Source: an uncultured Bacteroides sp.
Lineage (GTDB): Bacteria > Bacteroidota > Bacteroidia > Bacteroidales > Bacteroidaceae
Assembly (NCBI GenBank): GCA_900553815.1
Contig: USEY01000030.1
Coordinates: forward strand, 1 to 38,975
Length of the DNA stretch: 38,975 nucleotides
Direction: 5' to 3'
The position numbers were made by a program, and so were the translations under genes. The notes below the pieces were generated by a model that did not search any database, had not been told where the DNA came from, and saw only the letters and a program-made list of their open reading frames with translations. The first letter of the stretch is position 1. The number at the start of each line of letters is the position of its first letter. This document shows, piece after piece, positions 8,850-16,937 of the stretch.

Positions 8850-8970
8850 ACTCGGAATCCTTTAGACGCGGATAATGCAGATGAAGCGGATTATTATTTA
8901 TTGAACAAGGAGAGTTCTGGGAAAGGTTGAGATTTTAAGGTATTGGAGTATTCAGTCCGCCATACCCACG

Positions 8971-9041
8971 ACCGACCGCCTATCACTGATTTTCCGCCGG
9001 ATGGCCGCTTATCATTGACCGCTCACCACTAACCGCTGAAA
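8971..9041 (-). repeat. Heptad repeat array, reverse orientation
   Basis: Read on the + strand, the 7-mers ACCGACC, GCCTATC and ACTGATT are followed, after a one-base slip, by GCTTATC, ATTGACC, GCTCACC, ACTAACC and GCTGAAA. These are reverse complements of the forward heptads at 8822-8849. The pair therefore forms a loose inverted repeat in the gap between the convergent murI and response-regulator genes, and may serve as a bidirectional stop. Confidence 0.65.
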
Positions 9042-9044
9042 AAA

Positions 9045-10427
9045 TCAGCATTCTATCCCATAAAGTTTCAGCTTGTTATACAGCGTCTTGCGGTCGATGC
9101 CCAGCAACAGGGCTGCACGGCTCTTGTTGTAGCCCGTCTGCTTCAAGGCTTCCACAATGCGCTGCTTTTCTGTCTCCTCATTGCGCAGCGCCATGCTGAC
9201 TGGTTGTGGAGGAACCACTTGCAAGTCTCCCATGTCGTCCAGCGTGATGTACTTGCCCTGCGCCAACAGGGTAGCTCTACGTACCACGTTCTTCATCTGG
9301 CGCAGGTTGCCCGGCCAGTGATAGTCCAACATGGCACGTGACACCTTTTCGTCAAAGCCCACCACCTGCTTGTCCATCTCGCGATTGGCTTGGTCGAGAA
9401 AGAACTTGGCAAAGAGCAAGATGTCCTCACGACGGTCTTTCAGCTGAGGAATGCGCAAGGTAAACTCATTAATGCGGTGATAGAGGTCTTCGCGGAAGGC
9501 ACCCCGCTCAATGGCCTGTTCCAGGTTCTCATTGGTGGCCGACACCAGGCGCACGTCTACGCTGATTTCACGCGTGGAACCTACGGGCCTGATGATGCGC
9601 TCCTGCAACGCACGCAGCAGCTGCACCTGCACTTCGTAGCTCAGGTTGCCTATCTCATCAAGGAAAATAGTGCCGCCATTGGCCGCTACAAAAGCCCCCG
9701 TCTTGTCGCTCAACGCACCCGTAAAGGCACCCTTTACGTGGCCAAAGAACTCCGACGCCGCCAGTTCCTTGGGAATGGCACCGCAATCAATGGCAATGAA
9801 CGGCTTGTCGGCCCGCTTACTCAGGCTATGAATGCGGTGGGCCACGTATTCCTTACCCGTTCCGCTGGCTCCATTCACCAACACCGACATGTTGGTAGGG
9901 GCCACCAGTCTGACGTAGTTGTATAGCTGCCGAGCAGCCTCGCTCTCGCCCTCCAGATATTCCGACCACGCGGCGGCAGCCGGCTTCAGGTCGGCGGCAA
10001 CGGCACGTTCGGCCTTTGCCGAGACAGGTGTTGCACCCACACTCTCGGTGGCCGTTTTGCGTTTGGGAGCAGCCTTCAGGGCCTCTTCCATTTTCTTCAG
10101 CAGTTCCTCCGGGTTCACCGGTTTGGCAATGTAGTCCGACGCCCCCTCCTTCATGGCCATCACGGCCGACTGAATGTCAGCATAGCCCGTCATGATAATC
10201 AGGGGAATAAACAGCTCCTTCTGCCCCAGCCAGCGCAAAAGGTCCAACCCATCGCGATCGGGCAGACGCAGGTCAGACAAAATCAAGTCGGGCTCTTCCG
10301 TCTCAATGAGCTTCTGGGCACGTGCAATGCTGCTGGCCGAATTCACAACGAACCCTTTCTTAGCCAACCATGTTTTCAGCATCATGCCATACGTAATGTC
10401 ATCTTCTACTATCAAAACCGACTTCAT
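9045..10427 (-). CDS. Sigma-54-dependent response regulator (NtrC family)
   Basis: A 460-residue activator with three domains. The receiver is at residues 1-120 (VEDD acidic pocket, phospho-acceptor Asp52 in ILSDLRLPD). The central AAA+ domain has Walker A GASGTGKE, the sigma-54 contact loop GAFTGA and Walker B TIFLDEIG. The C-terminal Fis-type helix-turn-helix ends in DRKTLYNKLKLYGIEC. It is therefore expected to activate RpoN promoters after phosphorylation. I start it at MKSVLIVEDD (10427); ATG 10433 is possible. A GTG at 10457 is excluded because it overlaps the -7 element TACCTTTG. No kinase is adjacent. The hybrid kinase with an HPt domain at 14148-16559 is the nearest candidate phosphodonor (inference). 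Confidence 0.93.
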   Translation of the reverse strand: MKSVLIVEDDITYGMMLKTWLAKKGFVVNSASSIARAQKLIETEEPDLILSDLRLPDRDGLDLLRWLGQKELFIPLIIMTGYADIQSAVMAMKEGASDYIAKPVNPEELLKKMEEALKAAPKRKTATESVGATPVSAKAERAVAADLKPAAAAWSEYLEGESEAARQLYNYVRLVAPTNMSVLVNGASGTGKEYVAHRIHSLSKRADKPFIAIDCGAIPKELAASEFFGHVKGAFTGALSDKTGAFVAANGGTIFLDEIGNLSYEVQVQLLRALQERIIRPVGSTREISVDVRLVSATNENLEQAIERGAFREDLYHRINEFTLRIPQLKDRREDILLFAKFFLDQANREMDKQVVGFDEKVSRAMLDYHWPGNLRQMKNVVRRATLLAQGKYITLDDMGDLQVVPPQPVSMALRNEETEKQRIVEALKQTGYNKSRAALLLGIDRKTLYNKLKLYGIEC

Positions 10428-10456
10428 TGCCATTCCTTTTCGTTTCTTTTGTTTCA

Positions 10457-10464
10457 CAAAGGTA
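10457..10464 (-). promoter_or_regulatory. -7 element for the NtrC-family regulator gene
   Basis: On the minus strand this reads TACCTTTG, a perfect TAnnTTTG, 30 bases before the regulator start at 10427. It decides the start codon, because the upstream GTG lies within it. It is paired back-to-back with the element at 10485-10492. Confidence 0.65.
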
Positions 10465-10484
10465 AAGGGTTTAGCCGAAAATCG

Positions 10485-10492
10485 TATATTTG
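10485..10492 (+). promoter_or_regulatory. -7 element for the cyclophilin gene
   Basis: TATATTTG is a perfect TAnnTTTG, 27 bases before the cyclophilin start codon. With the divergent element at 10457-10464, only 20 bases separate the two -7 boxes, so the two promoters must occlude or co-regulate one another. Confidence 0.7.
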
Positions 10493-10518
10493 CAGACTTA
10501 AATTAAACAAAAAGACAG

Positions 10519-11355
10519 ATGAAAAGGCATTTTATAGTAGTATTAACCTTACTGGCCTGCACGCTTGTTGCCTGCAAGCCGGGACAAAAAAAGAACAATA
10601 TGGAAAAAGAAACAATGCTGAAAATTGAAACTACCGCCGGCGACATCGTGGTGAAACTTTATGACGAAACGCCCAAGCATCGCGACAACTTCATCAAGCT
10701 GGCTGAAGACGGCACCTACGAGGGAACGCTCTTCCACCGCGTCATCAAGGACTTCATGATACAGGCAGGCGACCCCGAGTCAAAAAACGCACCCAAGGGC
10801 AAGATGCTGGGCGCAGGCGACGTGGGCTACACGCTTCCGGCCGAGTTTGTCTACCCCAAATACTTCCACAAGCGCGGTGCCTTGTCGGCCGCACGCCAGG
10901 GCGACAATGTGAACCCCAAAAAAGAATCGTCGGGCTGCCAGTTCTACATCGTCACAGGTAAGGTCTACAACGACTCTACCCTGCTGAGCATGGAGCACCA
11001 GATGAACCAGATGAAGCTGAACAATGCCTTCAACGCACTGGCACAGCAGCACATGAAGGAAATCTACAAGCTGCGCAAGGCTGGCGATCAGGAGGGTCTG
11101 ATGAACTTGCAGGACACGCTGATAGCACAGGCCGAAGCACAAGTGGCCAACGAACCCGAATTTCGCTTCACACCCGAGCAGGTGAAGGCCTACACCACCG
11201 TGGGCGGTACTCCGCACCTGGACGGCGAATACACCGTGTTTGGCGAAGTAGTGGAAGGAATGGACGTGGTCGACAAGATACAGCAAGTGAAGACCGACCG
11301 CAACGACCGCCCCGAACAGGACGTGAAGATTCTGAAGGTTGAGGTAATTGAATAA
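10519..11355 (+). CDS. Cyclophilin-type peptidyl-prolyl isomerase, lipoprotein
   Basis: A 278-residue periplasmic or membrane-anchored prolyl isomerase. The signal ends in the lipobox L-V-A-C (Cys19). The cyclophilin core starts near residue 33 (LKIETTAGDIVVKLYDETPKH) and contains the active-site segment FHRVIKDFMIQAGDP (catalytic Arg). Further core motifs are GALSAARQG and SSGCQFYIV. The core is then interrupted by about 75 residues of charged helix (from roughly residue 155 to 230, NDSTLLSMEHQMNQMKL onward). It resumes with YTTVGGTPHLDGEYTVFGEVVEGMDVVD. The insertion has no counterpart in E. coli PpiA or PpiB and may be a chaperone arm. The gene is divergent from the response regulator and followed by a large hairpin. 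Confidence 0.93.
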   Translation: MKRHFIVVLTLLACTLVACKPGQKKNNMEKETMLKIETTAGDIVVKLYDETPKHRDNFIKLAEDGTYEGTLFHRVIKDFMIQAGDPESKNAPKGKMLGAGDVGYTLPAEFVYPKYFHKRGALSAARQGDNVNPKKESSGCQFYIVTGKVYNDSTLLSMEHQMNQMKLNNAFNALAQQHMKEIYKLRKAGDQEGLMNLQDTLIAQAEAQVANEPEFRFTPEQVKAYTTVGGTPHLDGEYTVFGEVVEGMDVVDKIQQVKTDRNDRPEQDVKILKVEVIE

Positions 11356-11371
11356 AAGCAATAAAGTAGAT

Positions 11372-11427
11372 GCCGGCCTGCTCTTAGTAAGTTTATAGGG
11401 CTTTACTTTCTAAGCCAGCTCGCCGGC
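11372..11427 (+). promoter_or_regulatory. Long imperfect hairpin after the cyclophilin gene
   Basis: GCCGGC (11372-11377) pairs with GCCGGC (11422-11427). Inner pairing between the flanking CTGCT/AGTAAG and CTTTACT/AGCCAG stretches extends the stem. No clean T-run follows, so this could be a weak terminator or a processing site between the cyclophilin and peptidase genes. Confidence 0.5.
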
Positions 11428-11464
11428 TGATTAATACTTTACTACTTCAATACTTTAAACAAAC

Positions 11465-12700
11465 ATGTTCGACATCAACCGACATACGCTGGACAATGGG
11501 CTAAGGCTGGTGCACTGCCAGGACACGAGCACACAGATGGTGGCGCTCAACATTGTCTACGACGTGGGTGCCCGCGACGAGCACCCCGACCACACCGGCT
11601 TTGCCCATCTGTTTGAGCACCTCATGTTTGGCGGTTCGCTCCACATCCCCGACTACGACACCCCCATGCAACAGGCGGGAGGCGAGAACAACGCGTGGAC
11701 CAACAACGACATCACCAACTACTACCTCACCCTGCCACGGCAAAATGCCGAGATAGGCTTCTGGCTCGAATCGGACCGCATGCTCCAGCTGGTCTTCAGC
11801 CTGCAGAGTCTTGAGGTTCAGCGCAGTGTGGTGAGCGAGGAGTTCAAGCAACGCTGCCTCAACCAACCTTACGGCGATGTCGGACACCTGCTCCGCCCCT
11901 TGGCCTACCACGTGCATCCCTACCAATGGCCTACCATCGGCAAGGAGCTGTCGCACATAGCGCAAGCCACGCTCGACCAGGTGCGCGACTTCTTCTACCA
12001 CCACTATGCGCCCAACAATGCTGTACTGGCCGTCACCGGCAACATCAGCTGGGACGAAGCCCGACGCCTTACGCAGAAGTGGTTCGGTCCCCTGCCCGCC
12101 CGGCAGATAGCCCCGCGCCGCCTGCCACAGGAACCGCCGCAGACCGAGGAACGTCGCCTCACCGTGGAGCGGCCCGTTCCCCTCGACGCCCTCTTCATGG
12201 CTTTCCATACCTGCCGCCGCGACGAGCCCGACTACTACGCTACCGACATTCTGTCTGACATTTTGGCCAATGGCCGTTCCAGCCGCCTCATCCGTCGCCT
12301 GGTGCACGAGCAGAAGCGCTTCTCGAGCATCGACGCCTACATATCGGGCAGCCGCGACGCCGGCCTCATCTACATCAGCGGCAAGCCTGCCCCCGGCACC
12401 TCGCTGAACGAGGCGGAAGCCGCCATACGCGAAGAATTGGAGCAACTGCGCCAGCAGCCCGTGGACGAGCGCGAACTGGAGAAGGTGAAAAACAAGTTCG
12501 AATCTACCCAGATATTCAGCAACATCAACTATCTGAACGTGGCCACCAACCTGGCATGGTTTGAACTGACGGGGCGCGCCGAAGACATCGACCGCGAAGT
12601 GGAGCGCTACCGTGCCGTCACGCCCGAGCAACTGCAACAGGTGGCCAACCGGATATTCAGCCGCGAAAACGGCTGTGTGCTGCACTATAGAAAACAATAA
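11465..12700 (+). CDS. M16 family zinc metallopeptidase
   Basis: A 411-residue single-module member of the insulinase/processing-peptidase family. The inverted zinc motif HLFEH is at residues 48-52 (His48, Glu51, His52), and the distal zinc ligand Glu lies in the conserved VVSEEFKQR segment about 75 residues later. The C-terminal M16_C domain follows, with the usual ANGRSSRLIRRLVHEQ and ISGKPAPG motifs. There is no signal peptide, so it should act in the cytoplasm, probably on short peptides. Many bacteria encode an active and an inactive M16 half side by side. Here no partner is adjacent, so it may be a homodimer. Confidence 0.92.
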   Translation: MFDINRHTLDNGLRLVHCQDTSTQMVALNIVYDVGARDEHPDHTGFAHLFEHLMFGGSLHIPDYDTPMQQAGGENNAWTNNDITNYYLTLPRQNAEIGFWLESDRMLQLVFSLQSLEVQRSVVSEEFKQRCLNQPYGDVGHLLRPLAYHVHPYQWPTIGKELSHIAQATLDQVRDFFYHHYAPNNAVLAVTGNISWDEARRLTQKWFGPLPARQIAPRRLPQEPPQTEERRLTVERPVPLDALFMAFHTCRRDEPDYYATDILSDILANGRSSRLIRRLVHEQKRFSSIDAYISGSRDAGLIYISGKPAPGTSLNEAEAAIREELEQLRQQPVDERELEKVKNKFESTQIFSNINYLNVATNLAWFELTGRAEDIDREVERYRAVTPEQLQQVANRIFSRENGCVLHYRKQ

Positions 12701-12757
12701 ACCGAACAGGAAAGTAGCTAACCGAGAACGAACAAACTGGAAATCATTAAAATAGAA

Positions 12758-14104
12758 ATGTCAATAAGCAACTGGATTCCAACCTACGGCGGTCACTACC
12801 GCGCCCTTGCCCGACTGGGATTCCCCATTGTGGTGGGTCAGCTGGGCATCATCATACTGGGCTTTGCCGACACGCTGATGATTGGCCATCACAGCACCGA
12901 GGAGCTGGGAGCAGCCTCGTTTGTAAACAACCTCTTCAACCTTTGCATCATCTTCAGCACTGGCTTCAGCTATGGCCTGACACCCGTGGTGGGTGCCCTC
13001 TACGGCAACCGCCGCCTGCCCGAAGCCGGCCAGGCTCTGCTGTGCAGTCTGGCAGCCAATGCATTGGTGGCCGTGGTTCTGACGGCCCTGATGGGTGTGC
13101 TCTACTTCAACATAGGCCGCCTGGGCCAGCCCGAGGAGCTGCTGCCACTCATACGCCCCTACTACCTGGTATTGCTGTCCTCACTGCTGTTCGTACTGCT
13201 GTTCAACGGTTTCAAACAGTTCACCGACGGCATCACACAGACGCAGACAGCCATGTGGCTACTGCTGGGCGGCAACGCATTGAACATAGCCGGCAACTAT
13301 GTGCTGATAAACGGTAAGCTGGGCCTACCTGAACTGGGACTGCTGGGTGCGGGACTGAGCACACTGCTGTCGCGCATTGTCATGGTAGTAGCCTTTGCCC
13401 TCATTATCTGGCACGGCCGTCGTTATGCGCGCTATCGGGTAGGTATCCGCAGATTGGGATGGTCGAAAGCCGTGTTCTGCCGACTCAACGCACTGGGATG
13501 GCCTGTTGGACTGCAGATGGGCATGGAGACAGCCTCGTTCAGCCTCAGCACGGTAATGGTGGGCTGGCTGGGCACCATGGCTCTGGCCTCACACCAGATT
13601 ATGCTTACCATCTCACAATTCACCTTCATGATGTTCTATGGCATGGGGGCAGCCGTGGCAGTGCGTGTCAGCAACTTCAACGGACAGGGCGATGTGGTCA
13701 ATGTCCGTCGTTCGGCTTACGCCGGTTTCCACCTTATTGTTTTCATGGGCATTATCCTGCTCAGCATCGTCTTTGCCTGCCGAAGCCACGTGGGCGGATG
13801 GTTTACTGACAATGCAGAGGTATCGGCACTGGTATCAGCACTGTTCTTCCCCTTCCTCATCTACCAGCTGGGCGACGGGCTCCAGATAAACTTTGCCAAC
13901 GCGCTACGTGGCATGGCCGACGTACGCCCCATGATGCTCATAGCATTTATTGCCTATTTTGTCATATCCCTGCCCGTGGGCTACCTCTGTGGCTTCGTGT
14001 TGGGCTGGGGGCTGGTAGGCGTCTGGATGGCCTTTCCTTTCGGACTGACCAGTGCGGGACTGATGCTATGGCTGAGATTCAGAAAGCAGACAAGCAAGGG
14101 ATAA
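12758..14104 (+). CDS. MATE family multidrug/cation exporter
   Basis: A polytopic inner-membrane protein of 448 residues with about twelve hydrophobic segments arranged as two similar halves. The N-terminal half opens with the family pattern LARLGFPIVVGQLGIIILGFADTLMIG. The second half repeats it (LNALGWPVGLQMGMETASFSLSTVMVG). Family members export cationic drugs or metabolites in exchange for Na+ or H+. The substrate is not predictable. The gene sits 57 bases after the M16 gene and 43 bases before the hybrid kinase, so the three may be co-transcribed. The kinase could sense envelope stress that the exporter relieves, but that is inference. Confidence 0.93.
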   Translation: MSISNWIPTYGGHYRALARLGFPIVVGQLGIIILGFADTLMIGHHSTEELGAASFVNNLFNLCIIFSTGFSYGLTPVVGALYGNRRLPEAGQALLCSLAANALVAVVLTALMGVLYFNIGRLGQPEELLPLIRPYYLVLLSSLLFVLLFNGFKQFTDGITQTQTAMWLLLGGNALNIAGNYVLINGKLGLPELGLLGAGLSTLLSRIVMVVAFALIIWHGRRYARYRVGIRRLGWSKAVFCRLNALGWPVGLQMGMETASFSLSTVMVGWLGTMALASHQIMLTISQFTFMMFYGMGAAVAVRVSNFNGQGDVVNVRRSAYAGFHLIVFMGIILLSIVFACRSHVGGWFTDNAEVSALVSALFFPFLIYQLGDGLQINFANALRGMADVRPMMLIAFIAYFVISLPVGYLCGFVLGWGLVGVWMAFPFGLTSAGLMLWLRFRKQTSKG

Positions 14105-14147
14105 GCCCACGCAAACAATATATTCCTCCATCAAAAAACAACCGTCC

Positions 14148-16559
14148 ATGAACAACGTCTCCAAACTCAAAATCATACTTGGCTACGGCGCCCTGCTGGC
14201 CTTCTTGTTCTACTCGCTGTTCTTCGTCCGCCGCGAGATGGACCGTCTGCTGCAATCGGGCACCGCCGACGTGCAATGGACCGATAGCCTTTTCAGCCTG
14301 CTGCGCGAGAAGGACAAAAACACCCTGAACCTGCTGCGCACCCTGAGCACGGCCAACGACAGCATGCTGTCAACCTACGACATCAAGCGAGTCATTGCCA
14401 CACAAGACACCGTCATACCTCAACGACGCATCCAGCGACGTGTCATCACCCACCGCGACACCATTGTCACCCCCAAGAAAAAGAAAGGCTTCTTCCGTCG
14501 ACTCAAGGAAGCTTTCGTGCCACCCAAGAAAGATTCCAGTGTCAACGTGAAGAACACGTTGGAGTTCGTGGTCGACACCATCATCGAAACCTACAATCCT
14601 GTAGACTCCCTGCAACGCCGCCTACAGGAAATGTCGGAAGCACGCAAGGAAGAAAACCGCCAGGCCGAACGACGCAAGCGAAGCCTGCAACGACGCAACT
14701 CGCAACTCACAGCCCGTATTGACAGCATGCTACACAATTACGAAACCATCACCATGGAACGTGCCCTGCAGGAAAGTGAACGCCGACAGACGGCCATCCA
14801 CCGCTCGGCCACCACGGTGGGTAGCATTGCCGTGGGCGCTGTGGTATTGGCAGCCCTGTTTCTCTTTATCATCATACGCGACGTTACACGCAGTAACCGC
14901 TACCGCCGCCAGTTGGAAGAAGCACGCCGCAAGGCTGAAGACCTGCTGGCCACCCGGGAAAAGCTGATGTTGGCCATTACCCACGACTTCAAGGCTCCTC
15001 TGGGTTCTATCATGGGCTATGCCGACCTGTTGAGCCACCTTATCGTGGACAAGCAGCAGCAGTTCTACCTGGACAATATGAAGGTGTCGTCCGAGCACTT
15101 GCTGAAGCTGGTCACCGACCTGCTCGACTTCCATCGTCTGGACCTCCACAAGGTGGAAATCAACCGTGTCAGCTTCACGCCTGCACAAATGTTTGAAGAC
15201 ATACGTGTCAGCTTCGAACCCCTGACCGCCGCTAAAGGACTGACCCTGCATTGCGACATCGCCCCCGAACTGAACGATACTTACCAGAGCGACCCTCTAC
15301 GCCTGAAGCAGATAGTGAACAACCTGTTGTCCAACGCCGTGAAGTTTACTTCACATGGCAGCATCACCCTGTCTGCCCATTGCGAACAGGTGCTGGGCGG
15401 CGAACGGGCTGGCAACCGCCTCATCCTGTCCGTGGCCGACACGGGGCAGGGCATGAAACCCAGCGACCGCCAGCGCATCTTCCGCGAGTTCACCCGCCTG
15501 CCGGGCGCGCAGGGCGAGGAAGGTTTCGGGCTTGGTCTGTCCATCGTTCAGATGCTGGTACAGCTGCTTAGAGGTACCATCACGGTAGATAGCGAACTGG
15601 GCAAGGGCAGCACCTTCACCGTCGATCTGCCCCTGCACCGTATCGACACAGCTGTGGGCAACGACCGCAAGAAGGCAGCCGCCTCTGAAGCCGCGCCATC
15701 AGCTCCGCGTCCTGCCGACCACTTGCAACCACGACGCCTGCTACTCATCGACGACGACCGCATACAACTGACCCTCACCGCCGCCATGTTGCAACAAAAT
15801 GGCTTTGAAGCTGTCACCTGCCTGCAAACCGACGAATTGCTCGACGCTCTGCGCACAGGCCACTTCCTGGCACTACTAACCGACGTGCAGATGCCGGCCA
15901 TTAACGGCTTCGACCTGCTCAAGCTGCTGCGAGCATCCAACGTGGGACAGTCGCGCACGCTGCCCATCATTGCCGTCACGGCACGCAGCGACATGGAGCG
16001 CGACGACTTTGTGGCACATGGCTTTGCCGGTTGCCTGCACAAACCCTTCAACATGCAGGAGCTGTTGCAGGAATTGGAGCGTGTTTTCAATCAAAAAGAT
16101 GGCCAGCCTACCACTTCCGTCAAGGCCGAATTACCCGCAAAAGCTTCAGAAGCAAACGAAAATTCGCCAACCAAGGCCGCCAATTCATCCTCTGCACCTG
16201 AAACCACGCAACAAGCCGATGCCATCAACCTGTCTGCACTCACCGCTTTTTCGGGCGATGATGAGGAAGCAGCACGCGACATTTTGAACAGCTTCATGGA
16301 AGAAACAGATAAAAATATCGAACGATTAAAACAAGCTATTGACCAGTCCGATACGGAAGTCATATCGGCCGTAGCTCACAAGATGCTGCCGCTCTTTACC
16401 CTCATCGGTGCCAACTCGCTCACCGTCCTGCTGCGTACGCTCGAAGCCACACGTTTCACACCTCATACGCCTCAACTCGACGACACAGCCCGACAGGCAT
16501 TGGCTAAAGCTCAAAACATCCTCGACACCTGCCGCAAACAGATGGCAGGGAGCAACTGA
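14148..16559 (+). CDS. Hybrid histidine kinase with receiver and HPt domains
   Basis: An 803-residue inner-membrane sensor. TM1 (about 9-27) and TM2 (about 222-246) enclose a roughly 195-residue extracytoplasmic region rich in Arg and Glu helix. The dimerisation domain carries phospho-His279 in MLAITHDFKAPLG, and the ATPase has N-box NNLLSNAVKFT, ADTGQGM and GLGLSIV. The receiver has Asp579 in LLTDVQMPAINGFD. An Ala/Ser/Pro/Thr-rich linker leads to a C-terminal HPt domain with His744 (AVAHKMLP). The chain His-Asp-His is complete, so the protein needs only an external response regulator. The NtrC-family regulator at 9045-10427 has no adjacent kinase and is the closest candidate. No DNA-binding domain is fused. 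Confidence 0.95.
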   Translation: MNNVSKLKIILGYGALLAFLFYSLFFVRREMDRLLQSGTADVQWTDSLFSLLREKDKNTLNLLRTLSTANDSMLSTYDIKRVIATQDTVIPQRRIQRRVITHRDTIVTPKKKKGFFRRLKEAFVPPKKDSSVNVKNTLEFVVDTIIETYNPVDSLQRRLQEMSEARKEENRQAERRKRSLQRRNSQLTARIDSMLHNYETITMERALQESERRQTAIHRSATTVGSIAVGAVVLAALFLFIIIRDVTRSNRYRRQLEEARRKAEDLLATREKLMLAITHDFKAPLGSIMGYADLLSHLIVDKQQQFYLDNMKVSSEHLLKLVTDLLDFHRLDLHKVEINRVSFTPAQMFEDIRVSFEPLTAAKGLTLHCDIAPELNDTYQSDPLRLKQIVNNLLSNAVKFTSHGSITLSAHCEQVLGGERAGNRLILSVADTGQGMKPSDRQRIFREFTRLPGAQGEEGFGLGLSIVQMLVQLLRGTITVDSELGKGSTFTVDLPLHRIDTAVGNDRKKAAASEAAPSAPRPADHLQPRRLLLIDDDRIQLTLTAAMLQQNGFEAVTCLQTDELLDALRTGHFLALLTDVQMPAINGFDLLKLLRASNVGQSRTLPIIAVTARSDMERDDFVAHGFAGCLHKPFNMQELLQELERVFNQKDGQPTTSVKAELPAKASEANENSPTKAANSSSAPETTQQADAINLSALTAFSGDDEEAARDILNSFMEETDKNIERLKQAIDQSDTEVISAVAHKMLPLFTLIGANSLTVLLRTLEATRFTPHTPQLDDTARQALAKAQNILDTCRKQMAGSN

Positions 16560-16630
16560 CCGCCGCATAACCGTCGGCAATCATATTCTTACGACACGGT
16601 TCTTTCATTGTTAAAGCAAGGTTTCATATC

Positions 16631-16740
16631 AGTTTCAACGGGTAAAACCGTTAGTTTCAACGGATGAAACCACCAGTTTCAACGGATGAAACTACCAGTT
16701 TCTGCGGATGAAACCATTAGTTTCTGCGGATGAAACTAAA
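16631..16740. repeat. Tandem array, 5 units of 22 bp (family B)
   Basis: Five contiguous 22-bp units start at 16631, 16653, 16675, 16697 and 16719. The core is AGTTTCAACGGATGAAAC, with CTG replacing CAA in the last two units, followed by four variable bases. AGTTTC and GAAACT form an inverted repeat across a 7-base centre in each unit, so a transcript could fold into five small hairpins in a row. It lies between the hybrid kinase and tamB. The flanking GTTTCATATC suggests a decayed sixth unit. Confidence 0.92.
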
Positions 16741-16890
16741 CTGTTCTGACGGAGATGCCAGCTGAAGCTCGACTGTTTGCAGTTTTTTCTGCCTGACGGC
16801 AAATGGGCGGATAGGATACTTTAAGCGAAAGAGTCCAGTTTTACGCAACTTTTTGTGCCTGCCCAAGGAATATATCTCAAATATAATTGT

Positions 16891-16898
16891 TTACTTTG
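16891..16898 (+). promoter_or_regulatory. Possible -7 element for tamB
   Basis: TTACTTTG differs from TAnnTTTG at one position and lies 39 bases before the tamB start, in an A+T-rich stretch. The same variant precedes the gene at 26212. The 150 bases between the repeat array and this site hold nothing else I recognise. Confidence 0.4.
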
Positions 16899-16937
16899 TA
16901 AATGCTTATTATATAAGAAAAAGACAGAGTTCCTTCT

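Noticed and set aside
16631..16740. Plasmid-type iterons or replication origin
   Set aside because: Period and copy number resemble iterons, but there is no rep gene, the unit differs between loci, and the context is chromosomal housekeeping genes.
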